Shown here: piece after piece, positions 50,038-59,019 of the stretch
Numbering within the stretch: the stretch's first letter is position 1
How the letters are laid out: every line of letters begins with the position of its first letter
DNA from: JBBQXY01 sp038209195
GTDB taxonomy: Bacteria > Chloroflexota > Ktedonobacteria > Ktedonobacterales > Ktedonobacteraceae
Assembly: GCA_038209195.1 (NCBI GenBank)
Contig: JBBQXY010000005.1
Span: 16,411 to 80,410, forward strand
Reading direction: 5' to 3'
Length of the DNA: 64,000 nucleotides
Position numbers and translations under genes: made by a program
Notes under the pieces: model-generated
Databases searched by the model: none
What the model saw: the letters and a program-made list of their open reading frames with translations, nothing else
Told to the model about the DNA's origin: nothing

Positions 50038-51684
50038 CTAATGCATTACTTCATCAACATTGTACAAGCTCGCTAACCATTCAGGAGCTATCAACGAAGA
50101 ACCAGAACCAGCGGTTGAGGCTCCCACGCTCCAGGTTCCTTGTCCACCAACGCTAGAGTTGCATTGTCCCGTGCTATCTATACTGCAATATTGACCACTC
50201 ATACTCCCATCCGACTGCACATAACCAGTGAAGAGCAACGGAGCATTACCTTGGTAGCCGCTCACTACGAACTGGATGGAATTATTGCTTTTGACAAAAC
50301 CACTGGTAATCGAACCGCTCCCTTTTAGTGGAAGACTAATCGTGACAGAACCGCTAATTTTACTTTGGCTTTGTGACAGGGAAACCGACATCGAGGCATT
50401 ACTCCCATCATTGGTATTATGCGCAGTGCCAGAATGAGTGCCTGCTACGTTGGGATAAACCACAGTTCCTGTTGTTGGAGTCACAGGTACCGGAGTCGCC
50501 GTCGCTACTGCCGTCGCCTTTGGCGACGGCGTATGTTTTGGAACTGCCGTGGCCTGATGATGAACAACCGCAGTCGGTGTAGCTAATCGAGCAGTATGGG
50601 AGCCAAAGAGTACAGGCCAATACGCGACTGCTAAGCCCGAAACAAGCGCAAGTACTATTAGTAGCAGAAAAATTGGCACGATGGGACGTTTTTTTCTTTG
50701 CAGTCGCGTAGTTTGATTTTCAGGTGCCACGACAGCCGAATTTAGGGCCATAGCTGGTACCGGCGTAAGCGGGTATTGTGGGTATTGCATTGGTACTAAA
50801 GGTGCAGGCGTCAACCGTTCCCCATAACTCGCCTCTTGCGGTGGATTAGCAGTCAAAACCTGCCAGAACTGCTCAACCGTTTGAAAACGATCAGTGCTAT
50901 TAATAGACATAGCCCGTTGAATAGCTGCCCAAATATGCCAAGGAATTCCCGGTGCAAGCTGATTGATCGGCACTAAAGGATCGTCGTGTTTACTGCCCAG
51001 TTGCGTCATACGATAAAAGGCATCTTCAGGAACGGTGCCAGTCAACAGCGCGTACAATGTCGCCCCTAACCCATAAATATCGGTCTGCGTATTCGTGCCC
51101 TTACTATACTGCTCAGGCGCGCCATAGCCTGGCGAGCAACGGCGTATAGCCGTCGTAGTCGAATCCGGATCGAACTCCTTGGCAATGCCAAAATCAACCA
51201 AGACAGCCGAATCCTCTGAGTCCGGCACAATAATGTTCGATGGCTTAATATCGCGGTGAATAATAGGCGGTGTCTGATTATGCAAGTAAGCGACAGCAGT
51301 CATTATCGGGGCCATAATCTCTAAAGCTCGCAACAGAGAGAAACGCTTTTCTGGTTGCTTCTGGCGCAATATCTCTAGGTTCGGTCCCTGAATATAGTCC
51401 ATCAGCATGTAAGCACGATTGTTACTGTCATCCTCAAAAACGCGATAAACTCGCGGCAACGATGGTTGATCCAGCCGTTTCAGCACCTCACACTCAAAAG
51501 CGAAACGGGCCCGTTCTTGTCTATTGCTATCTACTATCTCCTTAAGCGCAAAAAGGTTGCCTCTCACGCGCTGATCTCTCACTAGATAGACCGCACCAAA
51601 ACCACCTTTTCCAAGCAATCTCTCAACCACATAACGGTCTCCTACTTTTGTCCCCGCCGGGAGCGTCAATTGTACATCTTGCAC
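50038..51684 (-). CDS. Ser/Thr protein kinase with secreted C-terminal domain
   Basis: About 548 residues. The GTG start at 51684 gives VQDVQLTLPAGTKVGDRYVVERLLGKGGFGAVY, colinear with the paralogue next to it. Lys in FALKEI, IIHRDIKPSNII and an intact VDFGIAKEF are present, then one membrane helix (VPIFLLLIVLALVSGLAVAYW). A Thr/Pro/Ala stalk and a C-terminal ~110-residue domain follow (AGTHSGTAHNTNDGSNASMSVSLSQSQSKISGSV..., QYCSIDSTGQCNSSVGGQGTW). The extracellular domain has two conserved Cys and looks like a beta-rich ligand-sensing module. The pair probably arose by tandem duplication. Confidence 0.93.
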   Translation of the reverse strand: MQDVQLTLPAGTKVGDRYVVERLLGKGGFGAVYLVRDQRVRGNLFALKEIVDSNRQERARFAFECEVLKRLDQPSLPRVYRVFEDDSNNRAYMLMDYIQGPNLEILRQKQPEKRFSLLRALEIMAPIMTAVAYLHNQTPPIIHRDIKPSNIIVPDSEDSAVLVDFGIAKEFDPDSTTTAIRRCSPGYGAPEQYSKGTNTQTDIYGLGATLYALLTGTVPEDAFYRMTQLGSKHDDPLVPINQLAPGIPWHIWAAIQRAMSINSTDRFQTVEQFWQVLTANPPQEASYGERLTPAPLVPMQYPQYPLTPVPAMALNSAVVAPENQTTRLQRKKRPIVPIFLLLIVLALVSGLAVAYWPVLFGSHTARLATPTAVVHHQATAVPKHTPSPKATAVATATPVPVTPTTGTVVYPNVAGTHSGTAHNTNDGSNASMSVSLSQSQSKISGSVTISLPLKGSGSITSGFVKSNNSIQFVVSGYQGNAPLLFTGYVQSDGSMSGQYCSIDSTGQCNSSVGGQGTWSVGASTAGSGSSLIAPEWLASLYNVDEVMH

Positions 51685-51747
51685 ACTGCACCTCAAGATA
51701 TCTATCAAATCCGATTTTCACAATAATGAAATTAAAATAATCACACC

Positions 51748-51794
51748 GTAGGGCGCGATTTATCGCCGCCACCGCCGCTTTATCGGCCCGTCCT
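51748..51794. repeat. Intergenic element (GTAGGGCGCGATTTATCGCC family), copy 3
   Basis: Matches copies 1 and 2 with one change in the second hairpin (GCCGCTTTATCGGC). It lies upstream of the second kinase gene. Confidence 0.8.
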
Positions 51795-51884
51795 GGTGAC
51801 AAAATAGCAGATAAGATCATAGTATTACACGTATAAACAGCAGAGGTGGATACAAAACTCACCCATAGGCACCATTCTCTAGAG

Positions 51885-53267
51885 TTATTGCTCTAGCTTG
51901 TCCGCCGCCCAACGTACACCCTCAACCAGCGTGGGATACGGCATGATAATATTAGCCAGTTTCTCGGCAGATAACCCCTCCTGCATCGCGAGAAGAATAG
52001 GAGCAATGAGTTCACCCGCGTTAGATGCTAGGATGTGCCCACCCAGAATAAAGCCCTTGTCATTGACGAGCAATTTCACAAACCCATTAGTTTCACCTTC
52101 GCTGATCGCTCGCTCTACGTCTTTAAAGTACATACAACCTGTCCGGTACGATATTCCCTCTTCCTTTAATTGTTCCTCTGTCTTGCCGACATGCGCTAAC
52201 GCGGGATCGGTAAATGTCACCCAGGGGATAACCAGGTGCTCGAATGTCTGCTGCTCTGTTGAGAACGCGTTATGTTCGGCGATTTTTCCTTGTTCATAGG
52301 CCACATGCGTAAATTGCAACCCACCAGTCACATCGCCAGCCGCCCAAATGTGGGGAACATTGGTGCGCAAAGTAGCATCAACCTCTATTCCCTTCTTCGA
52401 TGTCTTCACACCAGCTTTTTCCAAATGAAGAGCTTCCAGTGCAGGTTGGCGTCCAACAGCGAGCAAGATTTCATCGACAACCAATTGTTCTTCTTCGCGC
52501 TCATCACAACGTAAGCTCAAACATTTCCCATCTTTGCCCTGCCGCTGCACATGCCGCAACTCCACGTTTGTTTCGAGTCGTAGACCTTCGTTGCGCAATA
52601 GAGAACACAATGTATCGGCAACTTCGCGATCCTCTTTATCCAGCAGGTTCGGACTATGTTCCAGCACGGTAATCTCCACGCCAAAACGATGGAACATCTG
52701 GGCAAACTCCATACCAATCGCACCACCGCCAATTATCGCCATACGGCGTGGCAATTTCGGTAGTGAGACCGCTTGCACATTGGTAATATACCCCACATCC
52801 TGCAAGCCCTCGATAGGTAAAATAACATTCTTTCCACCCGTGGCAATGATAATTCGTTCGGCGTACAACGTTTGACCACCGACAGTCAGTTCATGAGGAG
52901 TGACAAAAACGGCCTCGCCCTGCATAACGTCAATGCCCTGTTTCGACAGTGCCTCACTGGCTTCTTCAGTAGTGCCACCACGTATACGATTTATCACTTG
53001 CTGCACCCAGGACATAACCTCACCCCAATTTGCTTGAGCATCAGAGTTATGTAAACCAAACTGACTTGCATGGCGAGAACTATAGAGCAATTTTGCAATG
53101 TGGATCAACGTCTTCGTTGGATCACAACCGTAATTCAGGCAGGTACCACCAATTTTATCCCGTTCCACCAGTGCTACACGGACACCTTTTTTCGCCGCAT
53201 TGGTCGCGGCAGTACTACCCGCTGCACCAGCACCAATCACCAGCAGATCATACGTTTGTGCTCCCAT
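51885..53267 (-). CDS. Pyridine nucleotide-disulfide oxidoreductase (dihydrolipoamide dehydrogenase/mercuric reductase type)
   Basis: 460 residues. FAD motif LLVIGAGAAGSTAATNAAKKG and the redox pair GGTCLNYGCDPTKT (CxxxxC). NAD(P) motif MAIIGGGAIGMEFAQMFHRFG, the second FAD motif IWAAGDVTGGLQFTHVAYEQG, and a dimerisation domain ending MPYPTLVEGVRWAADKLEQ. The last segment carries Tyr-Pro-Thr where Lpd has His-Pro-Thr. It has neither a heavy-metal domain at the N-terminus nor a C-terminal Cys pair, so a MerA role is unlikely. No 2-oxo-acid dehydrogenase genes are nearby; the substrate is unknown. Confidence 0.85.
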   Translation of the reverse strand: MGAQTYDLLVIGAGAAGSTAATNAAKKGVRVALVERDKIGGTCLNYGCDPTKTLIHIAKLLYSSRHASQFGLHNSDAQANWGEVMSWVQQVINRIRGGTTEEASEALSKQGIDVMQGEAVFVTPHELTVGGQTLYAERIIIATGGKNVILPIEGLQDVGYITNVQAVSLPKLPRRMAIIGGGAIGMEFAQMFHRFGVEITVLEHSPNLLDKEDREVADTLCSLLRNEGLRLETNVELRHVQRQGKDGKCLSLRCDEREEEQLVVDEILLAVGRQPALEALHLEKAGVKTSKKGIEVDATLRTNVPHIWAAGDVTGGLQFTHVAYEQGKIAEHNAFSTEQQTFEHLVIPWVTFTDPALAHVGKTEEQLKEEGISYRTGCMYFKDVERAISEGETNGFVKLLVNDKGFILGGHILASNAGELIAPILLAMQEGLSAEKLANIIMPYPTLVEGVRWAADKLEQ

Positions 53268-53295
53268 GCCTTTTTATACTCCTCTTCATGAAAAA

Positions 53296-53700
53296 TCACG
53301 CTTCTTCAAGCGATTCCTTGAAAATTGCCAGAACATTGACTTCCTCTGGACGCAAGCTGTCAGGCTCTGTATGTTGCACTTGTGTACCTGTATCTTGTTG
53401 TTTCTCTTGTTCTTCCACCCTGGAAAGCAATTTCCCTTCCAGGTAAGCGTCAATAATACCCGAATGGATATAACATTTGCGACAGATAGTTTTCGTATTG
53501 CCCAGTTGTTTAGCCGCCACATCGATAGCCTTCTGTATGTTCTGCTTGGCCTCTGTCTGTGTCTCAAACGAGCCCAACTCAAATAGCGTACTGGTGGCAA
53601 AAACAGTACCTGCCCATGTGCGAAAATCTTTAGCCGTGAAGTCATGACCGGTGATGTCGCGCAAGTAGGTATTTACGTCATCAGACTCAATATTGAGACA
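53296..53700 (-). pseudogene. C-terminal fragment of DNA topoisomerase IB
   Basis: The open frame reads LNIESDDVNTYLRDITGHDFTAKDFRTWAGTVFAT, then ...AAKQLGNTKTICRKCYIHSGIIDAYLEGKL. These are the last catalytic His/Arg region and the nucleophilic Tyr (YIHSG) of bacterial/poxviral-type topoisomerase IB. The N-terminal two thirds, including the Arg-Lys-Arg active site, are absent. A stop lies directly upstream of the fragment, and a ~45-residue Glu/Gln-rich tail follows. There is no start with a ribosome site. It is a deletion remnant ending 28 bp before the reductase gene. Confidence 0.75.
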
Positions 53701-53941
53701 TCATTTCTCCCACTCGTCTAACATAACCGTGCTATTACCTCTATCACGTTCATTGAATGCTCTTTGTGTCAACGCCTAAATTGCTGGCAGAAATAAAAAT
53801 TTAACAATCATTTAGTCCAGGTATTACTCCCCACTAACAGTGCTTAATACCCCCCTAATGCCAGTGTCCTATGCTTGAGGTGAAACAAAAGATTACGATC
53901 TTCAAGCAAACTATAGCAGTGCTGATTGGCGGTTTACATTT

Positions 53942-55108
53942 ATGCGCATTGCCATTATTACTGAAAACTTTTTGCCCAAACTGGATGGCGTCACACGTAC
54001 ACTTGGACGGTTACTGGAACATCTGCAAACTCACGGACATCAAGCTCTACTGCTCGGACCCGAAAGCGGCATGGATCACTACGCCGGAGCCGAAGTCATT
54101 GGCACCGCCGGTCTACCTTTTCCCTTTTATCCAGAACTCAAGTTTAATTTCTTCCGGCCACTCTTCATGCGCCGCTTGATCAAGTTTCAGCCCGACATCA
54201 TTCACCTCGTTGATCCCGTCATTCTCGGTGCAACTGGCCTGGCTGCGGCACAGTTTTTGCGCAAACCGCTCATCTCTTCTTACCACACGAACCTTGCGGC
54301 CTACTGCGAACACTTCGGCTTTTCATTGCTAACCAAACCGATGTGGGATTACTACCGCTTTATCCATAACCAATGCGCCTTAACCTTTTGTCCATCTCCG
54401 TCGACCGCTGCCATGCTGCGTTTACAAGGCTTTTCCCACCTCCGCATCTGGCCTCGCGGCGTTGATACCACCCTTTTACACCCTGGGCGCCGCAGTGAAG
54501 CACTCCGTTCCTCCTGGCTTGCCTCGCGAGCGCAGCCAGAGCAAAAAGGTGTCTTGCTCTACGTTGGGCGCATTTCCTGGGAAAAAAATCTCGCCCTCCT
54601 CTTGCAGTCCTACCAACAAATGGATCACCAACATTGCCACCTTGTGATGGTTGGCGACGGGCCCGCGCTCGCTGAGGTACAACAGAAACTGGCTGGCTAT
54701 CCTGTCACCTTCACCGGCTACCTCTCTGGCGAAGCACTCGCCACCGCCTACGCCTCAGCCGATGTCTTCGCCTTTCCTTCCCATACCGAAACATTCGGTC
54801 AAGTTGTGCTCGAGGCTATGGCCTCACGCCTCCCCGTTGTCGGGCTACTCTCTGAAGGTGTCTGTGACTTGGTCGATGATGGTCAGACCGGTTTTCTGCT
54901 CGATACACAACGACTAAGTGAAGAACAACAAGTCTCTGCCTATCGTGAACGCTTAATACAGCTCATTCAGAACCAGAAGCTCCGCCAACGCATGAGCCAA
55001 GCAGCACTGCTAGAAGCGCAGAAACACACCTGGCACGACGCCATGGAACGGCTTATCAGCGGGTACCAGGAAGTTATCGAAACTTCCAAGGCACCTGTAG
55101 CGGCATAA
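53942..55108 (+). CDS. Glycosyltransferase family 4 (GT-B, mannosyltransferase-like)
   Basis: 388 residues. MRIAIITENFLPKLDGVTRTLGRLLEHLQTHGHQ is the typical N-terminal strand and Gly loop. FQPDIIHLVDPVILG and SSYHTNLAAYCEHFG follow. The donor-binding half has LLYVGRISWEKNLALLL, MVGDGPALAEVQQKL and the EX7E-type SHTETFGQVVLEAMASRLPVV. It resembles GDP-mannose-dependent alpha-mannosyltransferases that build glycolipids or polymers at the inner membrane face. The exact acceptor is unknown. No ribosome site is obvious before the ATG. It has no other cell-wall genes beside it. Confidence 0.9.
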   Translation: MRIAIITENFLPKLDGVTRTLGRLLEHLQTHGHQALLLGPESGMDHYAGAEVIGTAGLPFPFYPELKFNFFRPLFMRRLIKFQPDIIHLVDPVILGATGLAAAQFLRKPLISSYHTNLAAYCEHFGFSLLTKPMWDYYRFIHNQCALTFCPSPSTAAMLRLQGFSHLRIWPRGVDTTLLHPGRRSEALRSSWLASRAQPEQKGVLLYVGRISWEKNLALLLQSYQQMDHQHCHLVMVGDGPALAEVQQKLAGYPVTFTGYLSGEALATAYASADVFAFPSHTETFGQVVLEAMASRLPVVGLLSEGVCDLVDDGQTGFLLDTQRLSEEQQVSAYRERLIQLIQNQKLRQRMSQAALLEAQKHTWHDAMERLISGYQEVIETSKAPVAA

Positions 55109-55162
55109 GCGGAAAAAACTTCAATTAGCTCAATAACCCCATCTGGACTTTAGTTACCTGAT

Positions 55163-55192
55163 TTGCACAAGAGAAAATGCATCTGCTATACT
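55163..55192 (+). promoter_or_regulatory. Promoter of the PAS/histidine-kinase operon
   Basis: TTGCAC (55163-55168), 18 nt, TATACT (55187-55192), ~40 bp before the ATG at 55234. Confidence 0.6.
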
Positions 55193-55233
55193 CTCAAGAG
55201 CAAGTTATTGTGACGAAAAGCGGAGGTTATTGC

Positions 55234-56550
55234 ATGACAGATAACATAGTGTCCACTTCAACGGTATCTACGCGCCCTACCATCAACGGTGCCAAGCCAC
55301 ATGGTTCCCTTGATGCCGATATCATCATCAAAAATGCACCCGACCCCGTCTTTGTCTCTGACCTGGAAGGCAAAATCCTCTCTGCCAATGACGCTGTGTA
55401 TGAACTGCTCGGCTTCCGCACCGATGAAGTACTCGAACAATCCCTCTCTCGCTTCATTAGCCCCGAAGAAACACGCGAATTTACCGCCGCCCTCCGCGAA
55501 GTCATCGAACGTGGTGCGACACGCAATGCCCGCCTCAACCCACGCAGTGCATCCGGTGAGGTCATCCCCACCAGTTTGAACGCCTCGGCCTTGCGTGATG
55601 CCGATGGCAAAGTCATTGGCGCCATCGGTATCCTGCGCGATATGCGCGAACTCGATAAAGCACGCGCCTACGCCGACAGCCTGATTAAGAATGCACCCGA
55701 CCCCGTCTTTGTCTCTGACCTGGAAGGCAAAATCCTCTCTGCCAATGACGCCGTTTATGAACTGCTCGGCTTCCGCACCGATGAAGTGCTCGAACAATCT
55801 CTCTCTCGCTTCATTAGCCCCGAAGAAACACGCGAATTTACCGCCGCCCTCCGCGAAGTCATCGAACGTGGCGTCATTCGTAACACACGCCTGAACCCGC
55901 GCAGTGCCTCCGGCGAAGTCATCCCCACTAGTTTGAACGCCTCGGCCTTGCGTGATGCCGATGGCAAAGTCATTGGCGCCATCGGTATCCTGCGCGATAT
56001 GCGCGAACTCGATAAAGCTCTCGCCTATTCGGACAGCCTGATTAAGAATGCACCCGACCCCGTCTTTGTCTCTGACCTGGAAGGCAAAATATTGCAGGCC
56101 AACGATGCCGTGTATGAACTGCTCGGCTTTCGCCCTGACGAGGTACTCGAACAATCCCTCTCCCGTTTCATTAGCCCCGAAGAAACACGCGAATTCCTGG
56201 CCGCCTTGCGCGAAGTCATCAAACGCGGCGTCACGCGCAATGCCCGCCTCAACCCACGCAGTGCCTCCGGTGAGGTCATCCCCACAACGCTCAATGCCTC
56301 AGCACTGCGCGATGCCGATGGCAAAGTCATCGGCGCCATCGGTATCCTGCGCGATATGCGCGCCTATCAAGCGGTCGTGCGCGATCTGCAAGAATCGAAG
56401 TCCGAGTTACAAGAAAAAATTCTTGACCTGGAGAAATTTGAAGAAGTGGTGGTTGGTCGTGAACTCAAAATGATCGCTTTAGAGAAAGAGGTTGAAAACT
56501 TAAAACGCGAGCTAGAAAGGCTCAATCAAGGGCAAGGGAAATGGACGTAA
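55234..56550 (+). CDS. Triple-PAS sensor protein with C-terminal coiled coil
   Basis: 438 residues from ATG 55234 (GGAGG upstream). Three PAS domains of 119 residues each are almost identical in protein and DNA: each runs IKNAPDPVFVSDLEGKIL, NDAVYELLGFR.DEVLEQSLSRFISPEETREF and GAIGILRDMRELDKA. Unit 3 is slightly more divergent. After the third, ~60 residues of Glu/Lys/Leu heptads form a coiled coil. There is no kinase domain, so the protein must signal through partners; the next gene is a histidine kinase overlapping its stop by 10 bp. The ligand is unknown. It is cytoplasmic. Confidence 0.9.
   Translation: MTDNIVSTSTVSTRPTINGAKPHGSLDADIIIKNAPDPVFVSDLEGKILSANDAVYELLGFRTDEVLEQSLSRFISPEETREFTAALREVIERGATRNARLNPRSASGEVIPTSLNASALRDADGKVIGAIGILRDMRELDKARAYADSLIKNAPDPVFVSDLEGKILSANDAVYELLGFRTDEVLEQSLSRFISPEETREFTAALREVIERGVIRNTRLNPRSASGEVIPTSLNASALRDADGKVIGAIGILRDMRELDKALAYSDSLIKNAPDPVFVSDLEGKILQANDAVYELLGFRPDEVLEQSLSRFISPEETREFLAALREVIKRGVTRNARLNPRSASGEVIPTTLNASALRDADGKVIGAIGILRDMRAYQAVVRDLQESKSELQEKILDLEKFEEVVVGRELKMIALEKEVENLKRELERLNQGQGKWT
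55333..56364 (+). repeat. 357-bp in-frame tandem repeat (three PAS units)
   Basis: The anchor AATGCACCCGACCCCGTC occurs at 55333, 55690 and 56047, exactly 357 bp (119 codons) apart. Units 1 and 2 are nearly identical over their whole length; unit 3 has scattered differences. Confidence 0.95.
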
Positions 56551-57689
56551 TAGCTCGTCAGCCAGAGCCAGAAACTGCTCTACTTGATGAGCAGAACGTG
56601 GAATGGTGGCAGCAACAGTACAATCATCTATTAGAGCAGAAAAATGCCTTGGAAACACGCGTACTCAAAAGTGAAGAGCGACGCCGTGCCCTCATGCACA
56701 TCTTGAGCGACCTGAACAGTGTCAATCGCAAGCTAGCCGATCAACGCAAAGCCATGATCCATATCCTGGCCGACTATGAGCAAGACCGTAGCTACCTGGC
56801 GAAACAAACGGAGCATCTTGATAACTCTCGCCGCGCCCTACTGCATATCCTGCAAGATTCGCATCAATCCAATCTGCGCCTGGAAAATAGCCGCAAAGCC
56901 ATGATCCATATCATGAGCGATTTGAAAGAGACCACTGCGGAGGTGCAGCGGCGCGAGCAAGAGCTGCGCGAAAAACAGGAACAATTAGTGCAGGCAGGCA
57001 AACTGGCAACGCTGGGTGAACTGACAACAGGAGTGGCCCACGAATTAAATAATCCACTCAACAATATTGGCCTGTTCATTGGCAATGTCATAGATATGGT
57101 TGAACTCGGTCAGGCAGACCCGCAAGTCATTCTGCACGAGATGCACAGTGCTTTGCAGCAAGTCTATAAAGCCACCGAAATTATTACCCACCTGCGTACT
57201 TTTGGCCGCGCTGCCTCGGTGAGTCGCGAGCCCGTCGTCATTAAAGAAGTTATCGAGCGCGCCATCTCGTTGATGCACGAACAGTTACGTTTACGCCAGA
57301 TTGAAGTGGAACTGCAATTTCCCACCCAGGAGGTCGTTGTTATCGGCAATGCCATTCAATTAGAACAAGTCTTCATCAATCTGCTGTCGAATGCACGCGA
57401 TGCCATGGCTAATGCAACTCCCAAGATCATCACCATTGCTTGCGACGTAATGGAAAATCTAGTAGATATTCGTTTTCGTGATACTGGGCCAGGCATACCC
57501 AAAGGCCTCGAACAACGCATCTTTGACCCCTTCTTTACCACAAAGGACGTTGGCGCAGGCACAGGCCTTGGCCTCTCGATTGCCTACGGCATTATCAAAG
57601 AACACGAAGGAGCCATCATGGTAGAAAACCATCCCAGCGGAGGTGCCCTATTCGTGCTTCAGCTCCCACTCACATTCACAAAAGGATAG
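56541..57689 (+). CDS. Sensor histidine kinase with long N-terminal coiled coil
   Basis: 382 residues. Residues ~20-165 are a continuous coiled coil in which the motif R(R/K)A(L/M)xHI(L/M)xD recurs at Ala50, 71, 99 and 120, spaced in multiples of seven. The phosphoacceptor site is TTGVAHELNNPLNNIG (H-box). The ATPase domain has an N-box VFINLLSNARDAMANA, DTGPGIP and TKDVGAGTGLGLSIAYGIIKEHEG. No membrane segment or sensor domain, so input probably comes from the triple-PAS protein encoded just upstream (10-bp overlap). Output may be the response regulator/kinase hybrid 11 bp downstream. Confidence 0.93.
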   Translation: MDVIARQPEPETALLDEQNVEWWQQQYNHLLEQKNALETRVLKSEERRRALMHILSDLNSVNRKLADQRKAMIHILADYEQDRSYLAKQTEHLDNSRRALLHILQDSHQSNLRLENSRKAMIHIMSDLKETTAEVQRREQELREKQEQLVQAGKLATLGELTTGVAHELNNPLNNIGLFIGNVIDMVELGQADPQVILHEMHSALQQVYKATEIITHLRTFGRAASVSREPVVIKEVIERAISLMHEQLRLRQIEVELQFPTQEVVVIGNAIQLEQVFINLLSNARDAMANATPKIITIACDVMENLVDIRFRDTGPGIPKGLEQRIFDPFFTTKDVGAGTGLGLSIAYGIIKEHEGAIMVENHPSGGALFVLQLPLTFTKG

Positions 57690-57700
57690 GAGCATCACAG

Positions 57701-58903
57701 ATGAATAAACCATACATCCTGATTGTTGACGACGATAAAACCTTGTTACAAGCTCTACCACAAGCCCTAACCCTACGCATAAAAGATATAACCATTGATT
57801 GCGCCGACTCAGCCTTCGCCGCGCTCGACCTGATCGGCCAGCATGATTATGACGCCATCGTAAGCGATATTAAAATGCCAGGCATGGACGGCCTGACACT
57901 CCTGGCGAAAATAAAAGAACTACGGCCCGCAACACCCACACTCTTAATCACTGGACATGGCGAACACAACCTCGCCCTACAGGCTCTGCGCGGTGGCGCG
58001 TATGACTTTATCCAGAAGCCCATAGATCGCGACTATTTCGTAGCCGCATTGCTACGTGCCATCCAAATGCACCAGCTACAACGCCAGGTCATAGAGCAGC
58101 AACACGCTCTGGAACAGTATGCCTCGTCGCTTGAAGAAACCGTGGAGAAGCGCACGCGTGAGCTTTTGAAGGCCAATGCCGCTAAAGATGAATTTCTCAG
58201 CATCGCCTCCCACGAGCTCAAAACTCCTCTCGCCAGCTTGAAGGGCATGACACAGCTCTTGCATCGAAAGTTAGGCCGTCAAGGTTCGACTGAAATTGGC
58301 AACATCGCCAACATGGAGCGTTCGATTCGTCGCATGGAGCTACTTGTCAACGATCTCTTAGACACCTCCGTCATTGAGACAGGCATGCTCACCCTGCACT
58401 GCCAACCTTACGACCTGCTAACCCTCTGCCAAAACGTCGTCGACGAATACGCGGCAGTAAGCGATCAGCAGATCGTCTGTAATTGCTCTGATGAGCCAAT
58501 CCCGGTTGAGGTCGATGTGGATAGGCTTAGCCAGGTTATCATCAACCTGCTTTCCAACGCCCGTAAATTCTCACCCTTCGGCACTCCTATCGCCATGACG
58601 GTGGAGCGGGTGGGGAACGAAGGCATCATCACGGTACAAGATAAAGGCGTAGGCATACCTGCTGATATGCTGCCCCACATCTTTGATCGTTTCTACCGCG
58701 TCCCCGGCATTCAAGTACAAGCAGGCTCCAGCCTCGGTCTTGGACTGGGTCTCTACATCTCCCACAAAATCGTTGATCGACACGACGGTCGCATCGAAGT
58801 GCAAAGTGTACCAGAACACGGCAGCACCTTCTCCATCATCCTACCCTTGCTAATGACAGAAAAAAGAGAACAGGCAGGGATTCAAGGAGCCGCCGCCCCT
58901 TGA
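57701..58903 (+). CDS. Response regulator / histidine kinase hybrid (receiver first)
   Basis: 400 residues. Receiver domain 1-120: ILIVDDDKTLL, phospho-acceptor Asp in YDAIVSDIKMPGMDG, TGHGEHNLA and IQKPIDRDYF. A short coiled coil leads to HisKA (SIASHELKTPLASLKGM, H-box) and the ATPase domain (VIINLLSNARKFSPFG; DKGVGIPADMLPHIFDRFYR; SLGLGLGLYISHKIVDRHDG). The receiver-first order places it downstream of another kinase. The last residues EQAGIQGAAAP and the stop codon are read from a fragment of the dispersed intergenic repeat, so the C-terminus was altered by that sequence. TAGGAG precedes the ATG. Confidence 0.93.
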   Translation: MNKPYILIVDDDKTLLQALPQALTLRIKDITIDCADSAFAALDLIGQHDYDAIVSDIKMPGMDGLTLLAKIKELRPATPTLLITGHGEHNLALQALRGGAYDFIQKPIDRDYFVAALLRAIQMHQLQRQVIEQQHALEQYASSLEETVEKRTRELLKANAAKDEFLSIASHELKTPLASLKGMTQLLHRKLGRQGSTEIGNIANMERSIRRMELLVNDLLDTSVIETGMLTLHCQPYDLLTLCQNVVDEYAAVSDQQIVCNCSDEPIPVEVDVDRLSQVIINLLSNARKFSPFGTPIAMTVERVGNEGIITVQDKGVGIPADMLPHIFDRFYRVPGIQVQAGSSLGLGLGLYISHKIVDRHDGRIEVQSVPEHGSTFSIILPLLMTEKREQAGIQGAAAP

Positions 58904-58904
58904 C
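58873..58904 (+). repeat. 5' fragment of the Ktedonobacterial repeat inside the kinase gene end
   Basis: GGCAGGGATTCAAGGAGCCG followed by CCGCCCCTTGAC matches the first third of the dispersed repeat. The TTGAC supplies the stop codon TGA at 58901-58903. The rest of the element is missing, replaced by the IS200/IS605-like element. Confidence 0.7.
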
Positions 58905-59019
58905 TTCACTTCACCAAAGCGGATGGCGGAAGCCCCGGGTCTTCAGCAATGGGGTAAGCTATCCGTTCATTTCGGGGCGTGATGGGATGGGTACATCCGC
59001 TTCCCACGCCCGTTGACGC

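Noticed and set aside
51885..53267. Mercuric reductase operon
   Set aside because: The enzyme has no N-terminal metal-binding domain or C-terminal Cys pair and no merR or merT is nearby.
55333..56364. CRISPR or satellite DNA at the 357-bp repeat
   Set aside because: The period is exactly 119 codons in frame and each unit encodes a PAS domain.
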